From Iris pallida (lineage: Eukaryota; Streptophyta; Magnoliopsida; Asparagales; Iridaceae), in NCBI GenBank assembly GCA_029216955.1, contig JANAVB010033216.1, positions 7,867,492-7,931,491 of the forward strand: DNA of 64,000 nucleotides, read 5' to 3'. This document shows positions 39,017 to 52,477 of this stretch, piece by piece. Every line of letters begins with the position of its first letter. Position 1 is the first letter of the stretch. Below the pieces are notes generated by a model. It did no database searches. It was not told where the DNA came from and was given only the letters and a program-made list of their open reading frames with translations. The position numbers and the translations under genes were made by a program.

Positions 39017-40107
39017 CTTCCTGTTTGATTTATGAGATCGAAGTTTAGAATCCAATTTTTTTATGTTATTGTTCAGAAATCATAGGTTAATGGAGTCCTA
39101 GTTCTCCGACCATTGCAAAACTAGATGAAACCCAAGATCTTTGTATGGACACTTGGGTTTGCTTCACTGCAGGTTGTTTGATAAAAAAAAATCTATGCAT
39201 CAGATATTTTGGTTCCATGCAATTCGTACAACTATTGGTTACAAGTTCTGATTGATACTAAAGTTTAGATTTATTTTCTTTTGGTTACATATACAACTAT
39301 GGTTAAAGTGAATCATTAGTATGCAATATTATTTTTCTATTACTTCTCTTGCATATATTTAGGATGACTAGATTATTACATGAATTTTATTATGTTGATA
39401 ATGTTCATCTTAGTCAGATAAAAATTCATGTTTTAAATCATGCAGAAGATTCATATGTTTATCTTGTAGTAGAAAAATTTTTGGTGTAATCTTTATAGAT
39501 TATTTGATATAATCTTTTGATGCATGATATTCAGTGGAATCAAATCTGTTGATTATTGATCATTTAGATTTTAAAAATATGCATGTACATAAGATTTTTT
39601 CGACATGATTCAGTTTTGTAAAATTTAGTCAACATTCAATTTTTTGGTGCCTTTTATGACTAACAATAGTTGTCCAATATTCTAAGTAGACTCATTGAAA
39701 CAAGATGTCGCCAAAGTGACCTCTCTTGCGTAGATAGTCTACGAGGGATGTCGGATGTTTGTGTGTGTATATTCATGCGGGTATTAGCCGGTCCAAAGGA
39801 AGGTTAATACTTGGTCGAATTGTAGAGATACTTGTGGTGGTAAATGTGTGTGACAATTATACGGTTTACATGTGAATAATAACCCGATCCAAAGATAGGC
39901 TTATTATTTGACATGACTTATTGTCAACGTTTGATCACTATACCAAGAGTACCACTTGTATTTAATATCACTGTCCAAAGACTTGATATTAATGATGTAC
40001 TAGGTATCTTGAGATGGGGTCCACCATTACTTGAATTAGTTTGACTATATTTTACCCTTTGGTCATTAATTGGAGCATATTTGTTTATTTTTTTTGTTCC
40101 CTTTTCA
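39017..40107 (+). other. Element C leader, 1.1 kb, possibly spliced
   Basis: There is no coding between primer site and gag. The end at about 40086-40109 is T-rich followed by CCCTTTTCAG just before the gag frame, which looks like a 3' splice site. The donor is not identified. Confidence 0.45.
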
Positions 40108-40109
40108 GG

Positions 40110-40794
40110 TAGTGTTGCTTCAATATCTGCTAATCTGAACTCAATTCCAATGCTTAACGGGACAAACTTCAAAACTGGAAAGAAAACATTTATATTGTTC
40201 TCGGTTGCATGGATCTAGACCTTGTACTTAGGGTTGAGCGTCCCACTACTCCTAAGGATGGCAGTTCATCTGGTGACAGAGCGAACTTCGAAAAGTGGGA
40301 ACGCTCAAACCGCATGAGTCTAATGATCATAAAGCGCGGTATTCCAGAGGCATTCAGGGGTGCAGTATCTGATGAGGTTACTAATGCCAAACAATTCCTT
40401 GCTGAAATTGAGAAACGATTTGCAAAGAATGATAAGACGAAAACAAGCACACTTTTGTTGCGCTTGATTACCATGAAGTATAAAGGCAAAGGTAACATAA
40501 AGGAGTACATCATGGAGATGTCTCATATTGCTTCAAAACTTAAGGCACTTAAGCTCGACTTATCGGATGACTTGTTCATTTATTTGGTATTGCTCTCACT
40601 TCCTACACAGTACAATCAGTTCAAGGTCAGTTACAACTGTCAAAAGAAAAAATAGACTCTAAATGAGCTCATTTCGTACTGTGTACAAGAAGAAGAGAGA
40701 TTGAAGCAAGATAAAACTGAAAGTGCTAATTTGGCTACCACCCCTAAAGACAAGTATAAGGGCACTAAGCGAAAGAATACAGAAGCTACTAAGG
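40110..40794 (+). pseudogene. Element C gag, 5' part
   Basis: It reads MLNGTNFK and then, after a 1-bp indel near 40172, NWKENIYIVLGCMDLDLVLR, the copia gag start. KWERSNRMSLMIIKRGIPEAF, ITMKYKGKGNIKEYIMEM and LSLPTQYNQFKVSYN follow. A TAG at 40653 breaks the frame. It is cut at 40794 by element D and resumes at 48454. Confidence 0.9.
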
Positions 40795-43122
40795 TGTAAA
40801 ATCCCTAAATTTCTACTATATTTTTTATATATATTAAATTTGGTACTGATTTAAAAATTTTGTATTGTACGTCGCATTGTCGTATTGTACGTCGCGCACG
40901 AAATTTTATTTTTCGTAGTTGCTCGTCAAGTGCGAATATGTGCGAGCGTACATATTTTAGAAAAATATTTTTTCTATTTTATTATACACTTTCAAAATAT
41001 TATATAATTATTATTCTTGCTATAAAAAGCCTTTTTATTTTTAGCAGTTATTAATCATAAATAATATTTCATTGTATACTAGGAAAAGCATAATCATGTA
41101 TGCATTATTCGTGCATACATATATTTCGTAATTATTTATTGGTCTATTTTAAATAAAAATGTAATTTTCAAGATTTATTAATAAATATTTTATTATTTAA
41201 AAAGATATTTAAAAATATTTATTATTTTCAAAATTATTATTATTGGTATTTTAAAAAATATATTTGGAAGTTATGGTGGCCATTTAAATCTTGATTTGAT
41301 TTTTGGATTTATTTAAATAGTTAAATATTCGAAATTGATTTATCCCATTTGATTTTGAGCTAAAAATTTAAATAGATTTAAATTGGATTTAATTGATCTG
41401 ATTTTAAACTAAGAGAATTTGATTTGATTTAAATTAGATTTGGATTTGATTGCTTTTAAATTAAATTAGGAAATATCTAAATTGGGTTTAAAGGAATCAT
41501 AATTCTTATCTAGTTGGGAATTTCCACATCCTATAAATAGGCAGGTACTCCTTCACATTATTTTTACCACAAATCATCTTTCAAACCATCCTTGTCAAAA
41601 TTTCTCTCTTTTTTTCGTCATAAATTCAGCCTCAATTTTCAAAGGTTGTAGCAACTTCGAATGACCATAACTCCCAACTCCGGACTCCTTTTGACCTCCA
41701 GTTTTTTTTTGTTGGAATCGTATTGAGGTATATTTTCTGAATGTAAATTTTATTTTCATAAATTCGGAACTTAATTTTCTGAAAAATTTGTGGAGTGTCA
41801 GTGGTCTGAAATCTGACACATTTTAGTGTTTTTGAGATTCTAGGAGAACCAGGAATCAGAATTACGATCCGTTTGAAGTTTCGGAATACTGACAGAAAAA
41901 TACACATCATATATTTTTTCTAAAAAAAATTTAGAATATTTTATTTTTGGTTTTTATTTTAGAAGTTTGTCACGTCGTCTGAGTTCATCTTGTGCAGCCC
42001 TGTGACTATTATGTACCCAACGGGATTATCGGTTTCACCAGCAAGGACCTCAGGCAAGACACCTTGCCATTCGCTGTTTATTTATTTTAGCTCATATTTC
42101 ATGCATTATTTATTTTCTTTATGCAAAATAAACTGTGATACATGGCATAACCTGTTAGAACTTACTGTTCATTTATATTTCCTGCTATGTATTATTTTTC
42201 TTACACATTAAACCTAGATTTAAGGGACCACCTTGTGTGTTGCATTCATGGCCTTGACACGTTGTACCACGAAGTTGTGTGTCGCATGTAGAACACGGAC
42301 GTACGTGATTGGCTGGCCACCAGTACGTACAAGTCGTGCGATAGGAATAACCGCTAATAGAGGCTGTATGCTTAGTTTGACTTAGCGGTTAATAGAGGAT
42401 TTATGTTATGGATACAACATAATAGACATTGGGTGGAAAGAACAGTTCGTTAATGTATGGGTCATATATGCACTGCCCTGATTGCCGGTTATCTCCAATG
42501 GGAGGTACGGTCCTGATAGTCGGTTATCTCCAGTGGGAGGTACGGTCTTGATTGTCGGTTATCTCCAGTGGGAGATACGGTCCTGATTCCTGATATTCCT
42601 GATCCGGCCCATGCGTCAAAGGTTTGTTCTTATTGCATTCACTATAGTACGGTTAGGTACCCTATTGCAGGCATCCCCTATTTATTTGAGCAATATTTAT
42701 TCAGTTTATATGGCATGATATTATGTGTCTTGTTACGTCCCTCTGAGGACCTGGTTATCTCTCCAGATGTGTGCTTCTGTGAATTTGCAGGTGTTCTAGC
42801 CAAGGCCGTGATCTTCTCCATTCTTTCGAAGACGATTGCGCTTGGTTCGTCTCGTTATTTTATCGATCACTTCTTGTACATTTTATTTGAGATAGTTGGT
42901 AGTGGACTTTGTCTCCGCCCAACGATTGTATACATGACAAATTCAAAGTTGCTCTTATGTCATTTATTTATCTAGTGGATGAGATTTAGTTATTCTGGAT
43001 TTACTGCATTTTACAGCTTATGTATTCATACGAGGTTTCCATATATTGGAGTATACTTCGTATGTATACAGCTGGCATAAATACGTACCTAGTCTAAAGT
43101 ATTTTGGGACTGGGGCGTTACA
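40795..43122 (+). mobile_element. Element D 5' LTR
   Basis: 2328 bp. It has a TATA-like CCTATAAATAGG at about 41532 and, further on, a 35-bp triple repeat at 42481-42585. Small open frames inside (for example 42568-42975) have twins in the other LTR and are not genes. Confidence 0.95.
42481..42585. repeat. 35-bp repeat, 3 units, in D 5' LTR
   Basis: Three units containing GGTTATCTCCAGTGGGAG and TACGGTCCTG, in exact 35-bp register. Confidence 0.95.
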
Positions 43123-46114
43123 TGTTTTTGTGGTGGCCCATGCAGGTTGAGTTTGTCACTTCGGTTACGTTACTGTACCGATGTGAACCTGCAACATAGG
43201 ATTAGAATTATAGGAATCTCATCCATACAGCTTGACCTCTTCCCTTGGCTTCAAATTTCGAACTCTCGTTCGACTTCCTTGAATTGCATCTTGCTTGATT
43301 CCTTTCTACCATTGATTCTTATTTTCGTGCTTAGTGTCAACTAGGAAGATGACTACACTAGTATATGCTCATAGGTCAAACATATGGCTAGAATGGTTAT
43401 ATTGGCAATTGGAATACATTTAAGACTCTAATTGAGTTAAAAGTTTTTTTAGTGTGATTTAATGATTAGTAATTTGTAAAGTAGGATATTACCATGAAAA
43501 GTTTTAACCTTGAGATTTATAAATAGTAAACACCAGAGGATTTATAGAATTTCATACTTGGTTTAAGAAATTAAGTGATTTTTAAAGATTTGATATTTAT
43601 GATTTATTGGATTATAGTTATACATCCTTGCACAAGTATAAAATTGATTTGGTTTTCGAGTTGTGATATTTATGAGTTTGGGTGATAGATATACATCTTT
43701 GAACAAATATAAAATTTATTTGATTTTTGAGTTTTAATGTTCATGATTTATTGTATTATAGTTATGCACCTTGAACAGTTATAGATTTGGTTTGAAAATG
43801 ATCTTAGCTTTTAAAAATGGTCGTAGGAATTATTTAAACGGAGTTGTACAACTTGCGGTTTTCGTGTTTATAAAATTTTAAATTTTAAGGGGAAGTAATG
43901 ACGGTAAATTTTGGTTTAAAATATTTGAAAGTTATGAAAACGATTTTTGAGAATTTTTATTTATTTTAAATTGTGTCCTATGATTGAGGATTTACAAATC
44001 TATTTAGATTTTTGGTAAAAAAAAAAATAGATTTTGACTGATAAGATTATTTGAAAATTTAGTTTAATGTGGGATTGCTAATATTAAATTTTTTTTTGAA
44101 GAATTTTGAAGGATGTGATGGAAAGTTATTTTGATTGATTAAAGGAAGTTACCATTTAAAAGTTGTGAGTTTGTTGGAATAACATAGCATAAATAGAAGT
44201 TAAAATTGATGAGAGCATTGAGCTTAATTTTTTGAGATTGCTTTTAATATGCTAAGAGTTTTATTATAAATTAATTGAAAATTTTAGAGTGTTAAATTTT
44301 TGATTGATTGTGAAATTTTTATGGATTCGTAAATTATGAACTCTTGAGTTAAATAGTTGAATTTAAACGTTAATTTTGGAAAAGGTTAGTAGTAACGTGA
44401 TAAAATTTTGCTTTGAGATTTATGAGAGTGATTTAAATTTTTTTTGATGAATTTGAACGGCTTGGAGTAAATACAAATTTTGGTGGTATATTTTTGAAAG
44501 TTTATTTTTTAAAACTTTTGGAGGAAACTTGAGTTAAAATATTAATGATAGGCCATAAAGGTAGCCCTAATGAGTTAGAAGTATTCCACACTAATTGCCA
44601 TGTCACTCATGACCATGATAGTAGTATATAAACAAGTGTTGTTAGTCATCTACCCAGCTATGTGACTGTATTTTCACCTCGACTTACTCGACCTTCCTTC
44701 AATTCTAGATCTTTTAATTGCAACCTTCTAACCCATTTGCAATTTGAATAATGAGTTAATGGTTCCTTAATTGTATTCATCTAGGAGACTATCTTCTCTC
44801 CGGAATTGTGTTTCTAAATTATTTTAATGGATTCTTTAATTAATTTTATTTCACGCTTTAACTTGATCTTCTTTATTTTGTGCATTAATTATCACCTCGT
44901 GAACTCCCACTTTCTATTTTTGATCTTCTGGCGTCCCCTACCGTGACTTGTATATTTGGAGTACAACACTACACTTTTTCTTCCAACAAATTTCATATGT
45001 AAGACCTAGATAAGTCCACCTTCATGTAGATGTATCATGTCCCACTAAAACACGTCTCCTTGTACACTATTTTCATGATAGGACCTTCTGGTCAAAATGG
45101 CCAAACTATAACCTCTACCATGACACCAAATACTTTCCGACTTCAATTAAGAGATCCAACCTTGACTCAATCCCTTAACCCGATAGGTGAATTTTGTTCT
45201 ACTTAGTTCCTTAAATGCTTAAATTTGTGCTTTATCTTGATTGCTTAACCCATTGTCTCATCTCATTACTAGTTTAACTCTTGTAAGTTGGGTAGAATAC
45301 CTCACGGCCCAACAAAGCCTTTGTCCTTGTGACCTATGTGGATAAGTTTGCTTAGCCTATAAGTTCAGAGGACCCTAACTTAGCTAGTCAACCAAGACAA
45401 CTGTATAGGCCCGAACTTCGGGCGAGCCTTGATCTTAAAAGATCTGGGACTATTTAAAATTTTCTTCATCAGTACCTTCCTTGCTCATATTTGACTATCT
45501 CGCGCTGCTAATGTAGCTTCAGTTTTGCAAGCTTATTTCGTTATCAAGCTTGATCATGGCATATTTTATTGGGTCCACCCACTAACATATTGTCTAATCA
45601 GAACCGGTGCATAATGGTCTGATCAACCGAGTGCACTTTGGTTCGCTTTTATCTATCGTTCTACGTGGATGGGGACATAGCTAAACTTGTCCTCTAGAGT
45701 CCCATCCGCGACTGCCTTGACAACTCCTTTTGAATTATTCGGTCGCCTTTGAACCACGTATTCGTATTCGATAACGCCTCCTTCGAACTCTATATTGCGT
45801 TCGCCTTCACCTATTTTAGAAGGACGAAAGCGTCGTACTAAAACTCCTCTAACTGTCCTATCACAATGACCATTACCACCCAATGTAACCATATCTTTGT
45901 CTTGAACTACTCGACTTTTCCCTCGACACTAAATTTACAATCTTGACTTTCTAATCACTTGAATTTAAGAGTTATTACAATCGTCACTTAATCATACCCT
46001 CAACCTAGACTACGACCATATAAACTTCCTTAAACCCTCCTATCTACCGTTGTTCCTTCTCACCCCCTCCTAATTCTTAATTTCGAGGACGAAATTCTTT
46101 TAAGTTGGGTAGGA
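43123..46114 (+). other. Element D interior, non-coding
   Basis: AT-rich, without recognisable gag, protease, RT or integrase motifs on either strand. The leader begins TGTTTTTGTGGTGGCCC. The 3' end has GGACGAAATTC and then TTTTAAGTTGGGTAGGA just before the LTR, the polypurine-side sequence. An 80-codon minus frame at 45653-45892 has no known motif. Confidence 0.7.
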
Positions 46115-48453
46115 TGTAAAACCCCTAAATTTCTACTATATTTTTTATATATATTAAATTTGGTACTGATTTAAAATTTTTGTATTGTACGTCGCATTGT
46201 CGTATTGTACGTCGCGCACGAAATTTTATTTTTCGTAGTTGCTCGTCAAGTGCGAATATGTGCGAACGTACATATTTTAGAAAAATATTTTTTCTATTTT
46301 ATTATATACTTTCAAAATATTATATAATTATTATTCTTGCTATAAAAAGCCTTTTTATTTTTGGCAGTTATTAATCATAAATAATATTTCATTGTATACT
46401 AGGAAAAGCATAATCATGTATGCATTATTCGTGCATACATATATTTCATAATTATTTATTAGTCTATTTTAAATAAAAACATAATTTTTGAGATTTATTA
46501 ATAAATATTTTATTACTTAAAAAGATATTTAAAAATATTTATTATTTTTGAAATTATTATTATTGGTATTTTGAAAAATATATTTGGAAGTTATGGTGGC
46601 CATTTAAATCTTAATTTGATTTTTGGATTTATTTAAATAGTTAAATATTCGAAATTGATTTATCCCATTTGATTTTGAGCTAAAAATTTAAATAGATTTA
46701 AATTGGATTTAATTGATTTGATTTTAAACTAAGAGAATTTGATTTGATTTAAATTAGATTTGGATTTGGATTTGGATTTGATTGCTTTTAAATTAAAATA
46801 GGAAATATCTAAATTGGGTTTAAAGGAATCCTAATTCTTATCTAGTTGGGAATTTCCACATCCTATAAATAGGCAGGTACTCCTCCATATTATTTTCACC
46901 ACAAATCATCTTTCAAACCATCCTTGTCAAAATTTATCTCTTTTTTTCGTCATAAATTCAGCCTCAATTTTCAAAGGTTGTAGCAACTTCGAGTGACCAT
47001 AACTCCCAACTCCGGACTCCTTTTGACCTCCAGTTTTTTTTGTTGGAATCGTATTGAGGTATATTTTCTGAATGTAAATTTTATTTTCATAAATTTGGAA
47101 CTTAATTTTCTAGAAAATTTGTGGAGTGTCAGTGGTCCGAAATCTGACACGTTTTAGTGTTTTTGAGATTCTGGGAGAACCAGGAATCAGAATCACAATC
47201 CGTTTGAAGTTTCAGAATACTGACAGAAAAATACACATCATATATTTTTCCTAAAAAAATTTCAGAATATTTTATTTTTGGTTTTTATTTTAGAAGTTTG
47301 TCACATCGTCTGAGTTCATCTTGTGCAGCCCTGTGACTATTATATACCCAACGGGATTGTCGGTTTCATCAGCAAGGACCTCAGGCAAGACACCTTGCCA
47401 TTCGCTGTTTATTTATTTTAGCTCATATTTCATGCATTATTTATTTTCTTTATACAAAATAAACTGTGATACATGGCATAACCTGTTAGAACTTATTGTT
47501 CATTTATATTTCCTGCTATGTATTATTTTTCTTACACATTAAACCTAGATTTAAGGGACCACCTTGTGTGTTGCATTCATGGCCTTGACACGTTGTACCA
47601 CAAAGTTGTGTGTCGCATGTAGAACACGGACGTACGTGATTGGCTGGCCACCAGTACGTACAAGCCGTGTGATAGGAATAACCGCTAATAGAGGTTGCAT
47701 GCTTAGTTTGACTTAGCGGTTAATAGAGGATTTATGTTGTGGATACAACATAATAGACATTGGGTGGGAAGAACAGTTCATTAATGTATGGGTCATATAT
47801 GCACTGCCCTGATTGCCGGTTATCTCTAATGGGAGGTACGGTCCTGATAGCCGGTTATCTCCAGTAGGAGGTACGGTCCTGATTGCCGGTTATCTCCAGT
47901 GGGAGATACGGTCCTGATTCCTGATATTCCTGATCCGGCCCATGCGTCAAAGGTTTGTTCTTATTGCATTCACTATAGTACGGTTAGGTACCCTATTGCA
48001 GGCATCCCCTATTTATTTGATCAATATTTATTCAGTTTATATGGCATGATATTATGTGTCTTGTTACGTCCCTCTGAGGACCAGGTTATCTCTCCAGGTG
48101 TGTGCTTCTGTGAATTTGTAGGTGTTCTAGCCAAGGCCGTGATCTTCTCCATTCTTTCGAAGACGATTGCGCTTGGTTCGTCTCGTTATTTTATCGATCA
48201 CTTCTTGTACATTTTATTTGAGATAGTTGGTAGTGGACTTTGTCTCCGCCCAACGATTGTATACATGACAAATTCAAAGTTGCTCTTATACCATTTATTT
48301 ATCTAGTGGATGAGATTTAGTTATTCTGGATTTACTGTATTTTACAGCTTATATATTTATACGAGGTTTTCATATATTGGAGTATACTTCGTATGTATGC
48401 AGCTGACATGGATACGTACCTAGTCCAAAGTATTTTGGGACTGGGGCATTACA
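46115..48453 (+). mobile_element. Element D 3' LTR
   Basis: 2339 bp, near identical to 40795-43122, including the TATA-like word at about 46864 and the triple repeat at 47812-47916. Confidence 0.95.
47812..47916. repeat. 35-bp repeat, 3 units, in D 3' LTR
   Basis: Same array as at 42481-42585 with a few substitutions. Confidence 0.95.
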
Positions 48454-50358
48454 TAAGGGTCCAGTACAAAAGAAACAACAAACTGAGGCCAATGGTTGTT
48501 TCTTTTGTGGCAAGCCGGGACACGTAAAGAAGGAATGTACAAAGTACCACGCATAGCGTGTAAAGAAAGGTATATTTCTTAATTTGGTATGATGTTAATT
48601 TAGCTTCAGTATCAAAAAACACATGGTGATTAGATTTTTGTGCAACTACTCACATCAGTGTTTCTATGCAGGGTTGCCAGATCTACCGAAAGCCAATTGA
48701 TGGTGAAAGACACATCTATATGGAAGACGGCAAGTCGGTAGAAGTGGAAGCAATAGGACAAATTTTGGATATTAGTTATTATTGGATTTGATAGACAATT
48801 TTATCTAAAGCTTTTATTGTATCGTCTTTTAGACGTAATTTAGTTTCAGTTTTCTTGTTTGACAATCTCATTTATCATTGTTCATTTGGAAACAATAAAG
48901 TTTGATCTATCTTTAAATTCAAAATAATGTTGGTATTATTTTTTTAAAATATTTGTGACATGCTATTATCACTTGAAACTATTGCATCCTATAAAGAAAC
49001 CTTGCATATGGAACAACGTGATACTAAACACAAAAATAAAGAAAAAAAAATTTAGATGAGAATTGTAATATTTTTTTGAGGATATTGAGTTTGGGGGAGA
49101 AATAAAGTCAATGACATTATCTTTGAGGAGGAATCGATTACGATTCCTACTGTCACTTTTGACAATGTGCAAGATTCTGCACCTGTTATTGATCAATAAG
49201 TGAATTCGGAGCCTCAAGAAGAGGAAGAGATTGTTTTTTAAAGAGACTTTCTCTTCGGTTTCTTTGAAAGACTCTTTTTAAACCAATCATAGTACTTGTT
49301 GTACATTTTAATATTGAGTTACATCAAATGGATGTCAAAATGGTATTTCTCAATGGTAACATTGACGAGATAATTTATATGGTGCAACCAGAAAACTTTG
49401 TGTCAGAAGACCCAAAGAATATGGTTCGCAAACTGACAGAATCTATTTATGGACTCAAGCAGGCTTCTCGTCAAAGACACTTTGAGTTTTAACAATTAAC
49501 TATCTCGTTTGGTTTTGAGATGAACACTGTTGAAGATTGTGTGTATCACAAGTTCAGTAGGAGTAGAAATAATTTTCTAGTTTTGTATATTGATTGAAGT
49601 ATTTAATGCAAATCAGGTGACACCTCTTGTTAAAGGAGACAAATTCGGTCTCAAACGAGTGCCCTAAGGTTAGCCTTAAAATTAAGAAAATAGAATAGAT
49701 TTTTCCTTCATGATCAGTTGTTGGGAGTCTAATGTATGCTCAAGTATGTACGCATCAGGATATTACGTACATATTAGGATGTTAGGCATATATTTAAGCA
49801 AATATGGATGGATCATTGGATAGCTACCAAACTACTTAAGTAATTAATAGAGAACAAGAAATTATATGCTCTTTGTAGGAGATTGGATAATTCTGGAGAT
49901 CATAAGGTATTCAGACTCCGATTATGTTGGATGCCAACACAGCAGGAGATCCACATCAGGTTATGCTGACTAATGGAGGTATATTTTGGATGAGTGTCAA
50001 ATATGCACTCATAATTTCTTCCACCATGAAAGCAAGGTTTATAACATGTTGTAGGGTATCTATTCAGGAAATATGGTTGTGAAATTGTCACAATGCTGCG
50101 CCTAAAGTACGGTATTGAAAGACCACATAAAATTATGGTGTGACAATAAATCAATAGTAATGTATTCCAATAACAACAGAAACTTGTATAAGTCAAAGGA
50201 TATTGGCATAAAGTTTCTAGTTGTGAAGGAAAGAATTCAGAATGGTTATAGTGTCCATATAGCACATTAGGACAAACTCCATGTTAGCGGATCGGCTCAC
50301 AAAAGCATTATCACCCAGGGTCTTTCATGAGCATACTGCTCATATGGGTGTTAATTAA
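48454..50358 (+). pseudogene. Element C gag knuckle and deleted pol remnants
   Basis: After element D the gag frame resumes with the zinc knuckle CFFCGKPGHVKKEC near 48510-48550. The protease is altered to WWLDFCATTHIS (normally DSGATTHIS), followed by GERHIYMEDGKSVEVEAIGQ. Most of the integrase is deleted. RT pieces appear as HQMDVKMVFLNGNIDEIIYM near 49325 and ESIYGLKQASRQRHFEF near 49440; the segment with the catalytic YVDD is missing. The RNase H end SMLADRLTKALSPRVFHEH closes at a TAA, 50356-50358. Many stops. It is non-functional. Confidence 0.85.
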
Positions 50359-50795
50359 GAATATGGCAATATAGTGAGAGTTTGTATTTTATGTATTTGG
50401 GTGCTATTTGATTTTGGACACATTTATGTATTAAAGTATTTTGGATATTTATCTGATCAGATATATGGAAATTCAGTTCATTCTGTTTTCATTATGTTAA
50501 AGTATTGATCTCATTAAAGTTAAGGAGGACCAGTTGAAAATAGACATGTATTGATCATATTGCGTGTAATTTCTATGCTACGCATCCATGATTGATCTAT
50601 GTCGTTTAGCTATATTGGTATATGTGACCATTGATGGTTTACTTACGCTATATGTGACGAATGCCACTTTGATCCTATATTGATATGGTTAATGGACGAG
50701 ATTGTCCGGATATACCCTAAGGATTAAGATAGCAATTTATGAGCTAACTAAGGTTAACACAGTTATAAGGTTACATATGTGGCCCAGTGGGAAAT
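50359..50795 (+). other. Element C 3' untranslated part with polypurine tract
   Basis: Non-coding. It ends CCCAGTGGGAAAT next to the 3' LTR, consistent with the plus-strand primer of a copia element. Confidence 0.6.
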
Positions 50796-51282
50796 TGTTA
50801 GAATTATTCAATAATTAGGGGCCACACATGAAAAATTAATTGTGTTTGGGCTATTTAAATAATTAAGCCATATTAAAGTCGTCTACTTGGAAATTGGTTT
50901 AAGGGTATAATTGTCATGGAATTAATGTATAGATACCGAAGATAATTCTAATTTGATGAGGGGCAAAATTAGAAATATCACAACACACATATCTATATAT
51001 GTGTGTATTCATTAGGGTTATGGTCCCCAACTTATACGGCCACCAAAAGAGAGATTTTCTTTTTTTCTCTTCTGCATCCCCATCAACAGAAAGAGAGGGA
51101 CAAAGGATTCAGATTACTCTTTGTCATTAAGGGTCGTAGCAAGTTGGAAGATCGAACCCAATAAAGAGACGATCGCTTCAACATCCATCAAGCCAAGCAA
51201 TGGATTCAGGTACGCTTCTGTAATCAATTTAATTTATGTTCTTCATCTCATGAATCGACAGGGCACAATAAAATTTCTAACA
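50796..51282 (+). mobile_element. Element C 3' LTR
   Basis: 487 bp, ends ATTTCTAACA, followed by the CATTA duplication and the resumed pol of element B. Confidence 0.95.
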
Positions 51283-51966
51283 CATTACGCATTACACAAG
51301 GCCAGACATAGCGTTTTTCGTTTGCATGATGACAAGATATACCAGTAAACCTAGCACAAAACATTTGAAAGCAATCGCAAGAATTTTTAGATATCTTAAA
51401 CGAACAAGAGAATTAAGTCTTGTTTATAATGATTATATGGCTGTACTAGAAGGCTATTGCGATACTAGTTGGATGTCAAATAATAATGAGAATAAATCTA
51501 CTTCGGGATAGATTTTCGTTCTAAGCGGTGGGGCGATAAGTTGGGCATCCAAGAAACAAACTTGCATTGCACATTCAACAATGGAATCTGAATTTATAGC
51601 CCTAGCCGCTGCAGGCAAAGAAGCAGAATGGTTAAGAGATTTATTAATGGATATAGAGTTGTGGCCACAACCAATGCCAGTTGTTTCAATGTACTGCGAT
51701 AGTGAAACAACTATGTCTAAAGCATATAGCAAAGTATATAATAGAAAATCTAGGCATATCAGTATGAGACATTCATATGTGACAGAGTTAATAACGAATG
51801 GGGTGATCACCATAATATATGTTAAGTCTAGTAATAATCTAGCAGATCCTCTCACTAAAGCATTACCAAGAGACTTGGTAAAAAGCACGACGTTTGGTAT
51901 GGGACTCAAATTGTTAAAAGTAAGCACTGACAATGGGAACCCAACTTCGAAATTAGTAGAACACTA
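51283..51966 (+). pseudogene. Element B RNase H (3' part of pol)
   Basis: It resumes the RT end with HYTRPDIAF-like sequence and STKHLKAIARIFRYLKRTRE. The copia RNase H follows: [69 protein letters not shown], and the end [20 protein letters not shown] at 51509 (normally Tyr) interrupts it. Element C separates it from 38515. Confidence 0.9.
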
Positions 51967-52477
51967 ATTTCAAGTTCAAAGGGTAAAAAAAATAAGTTGT
52001 TGTTATGTGCTTATAAGCACTAGTAATTCCTATACTAATTAAAAGTACCAGTGCAAATAGTTGCGTGGAATAAATGGAGGATGAGTTTACACTCTTAATG
52101 GAGTTTACAAGAGTCTTAAGCAACTAGGACTAGTGTGAAACTTCACCTAAATGAACATAGAAGTGGTACCGCTTCAGTAAAAGAATTATAGTCGTGGTTC
52201 TTCTACAAATGTTCATGATAATCCAGGATTAGCACATGGCCATATATAATAGTACGTGCTAAGCAGTTGTTGAAATCTTTTAAAGACTCTAAATGAGTAT
52301 TATATGTGTTATTTCTTCGGTTATAGCACAAGAAGTCAAGGTTCAATCTGCGGACACCTGTGACTTTGCTAGAACTTTAAGTTATATACACTAATTGAAG
52401 GTTCAAATCGAAAGATACCTACATGTATTCATAATACTTGTCAGGCAGATATTTTTGCATACAACCTAGTAGGCAAT
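51967..52477 (+). other. Element B 3' untranslated region
   Basis: Non-coding stretch between the pol stop and the 3' LTR. No repeat or motif stands out. Confidence 0.6.

Larger units (their letters stand above)
40795..48453 (+). mobile_element. Element D: large non-autonomous gypsy-type LTR element
   Basis: Two very similar 2.3-kb LTRs (40795-43122 and 46115-48453) start TGTAAAA and end GGGGCRTTACA. An exact duplication TAAGG flanks it (40790-40794 and 48454-48458). The 3.0-kb interior has no gag or pol motif. Yet its first bases resemble the leader of Tekay elements (GTGGTGGCCCATGCAGG), and its last 45 bp keep TTCGAGGACGAAATTC, the end-of-pol sequence seen also in element A. It is best described as a LARD-like derivative of a gypsy element, mobilised in trans. 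Confidence 0.85.
38516..51282 (+). mobile_element. Element C: Ty1/copia retrotransposon inside B, carrying D
   Basis: LTRs of 487 bp at 38516-39002 and 50796-51282 start TGTTRGAATTATTC and end TTTCTAACA. The target duplication CATTA is exact (38511-38515 and 51283-51287) and splits the RT of B. A canonical initiator-Met primer site follows the 5' LTR. Gag is interrupted by element D; the pol is present only as deleted pieces. It is younger than B and older than D. Confidence 0.95.

Noticed and set aside
42568..42975. 135-codon frame, with a near-identical twin at 47899-48306, as a duplicated gene
   Set aside because: Both lie at the same position of the two LTRs of element D, so the duplication is due to the LTRs, and no motif is present.
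45653..45892. 80-codon minus frame in element D as an accessory gene
   Set aside because: No similarity to known motifs, single occurrence, no upstream signals.
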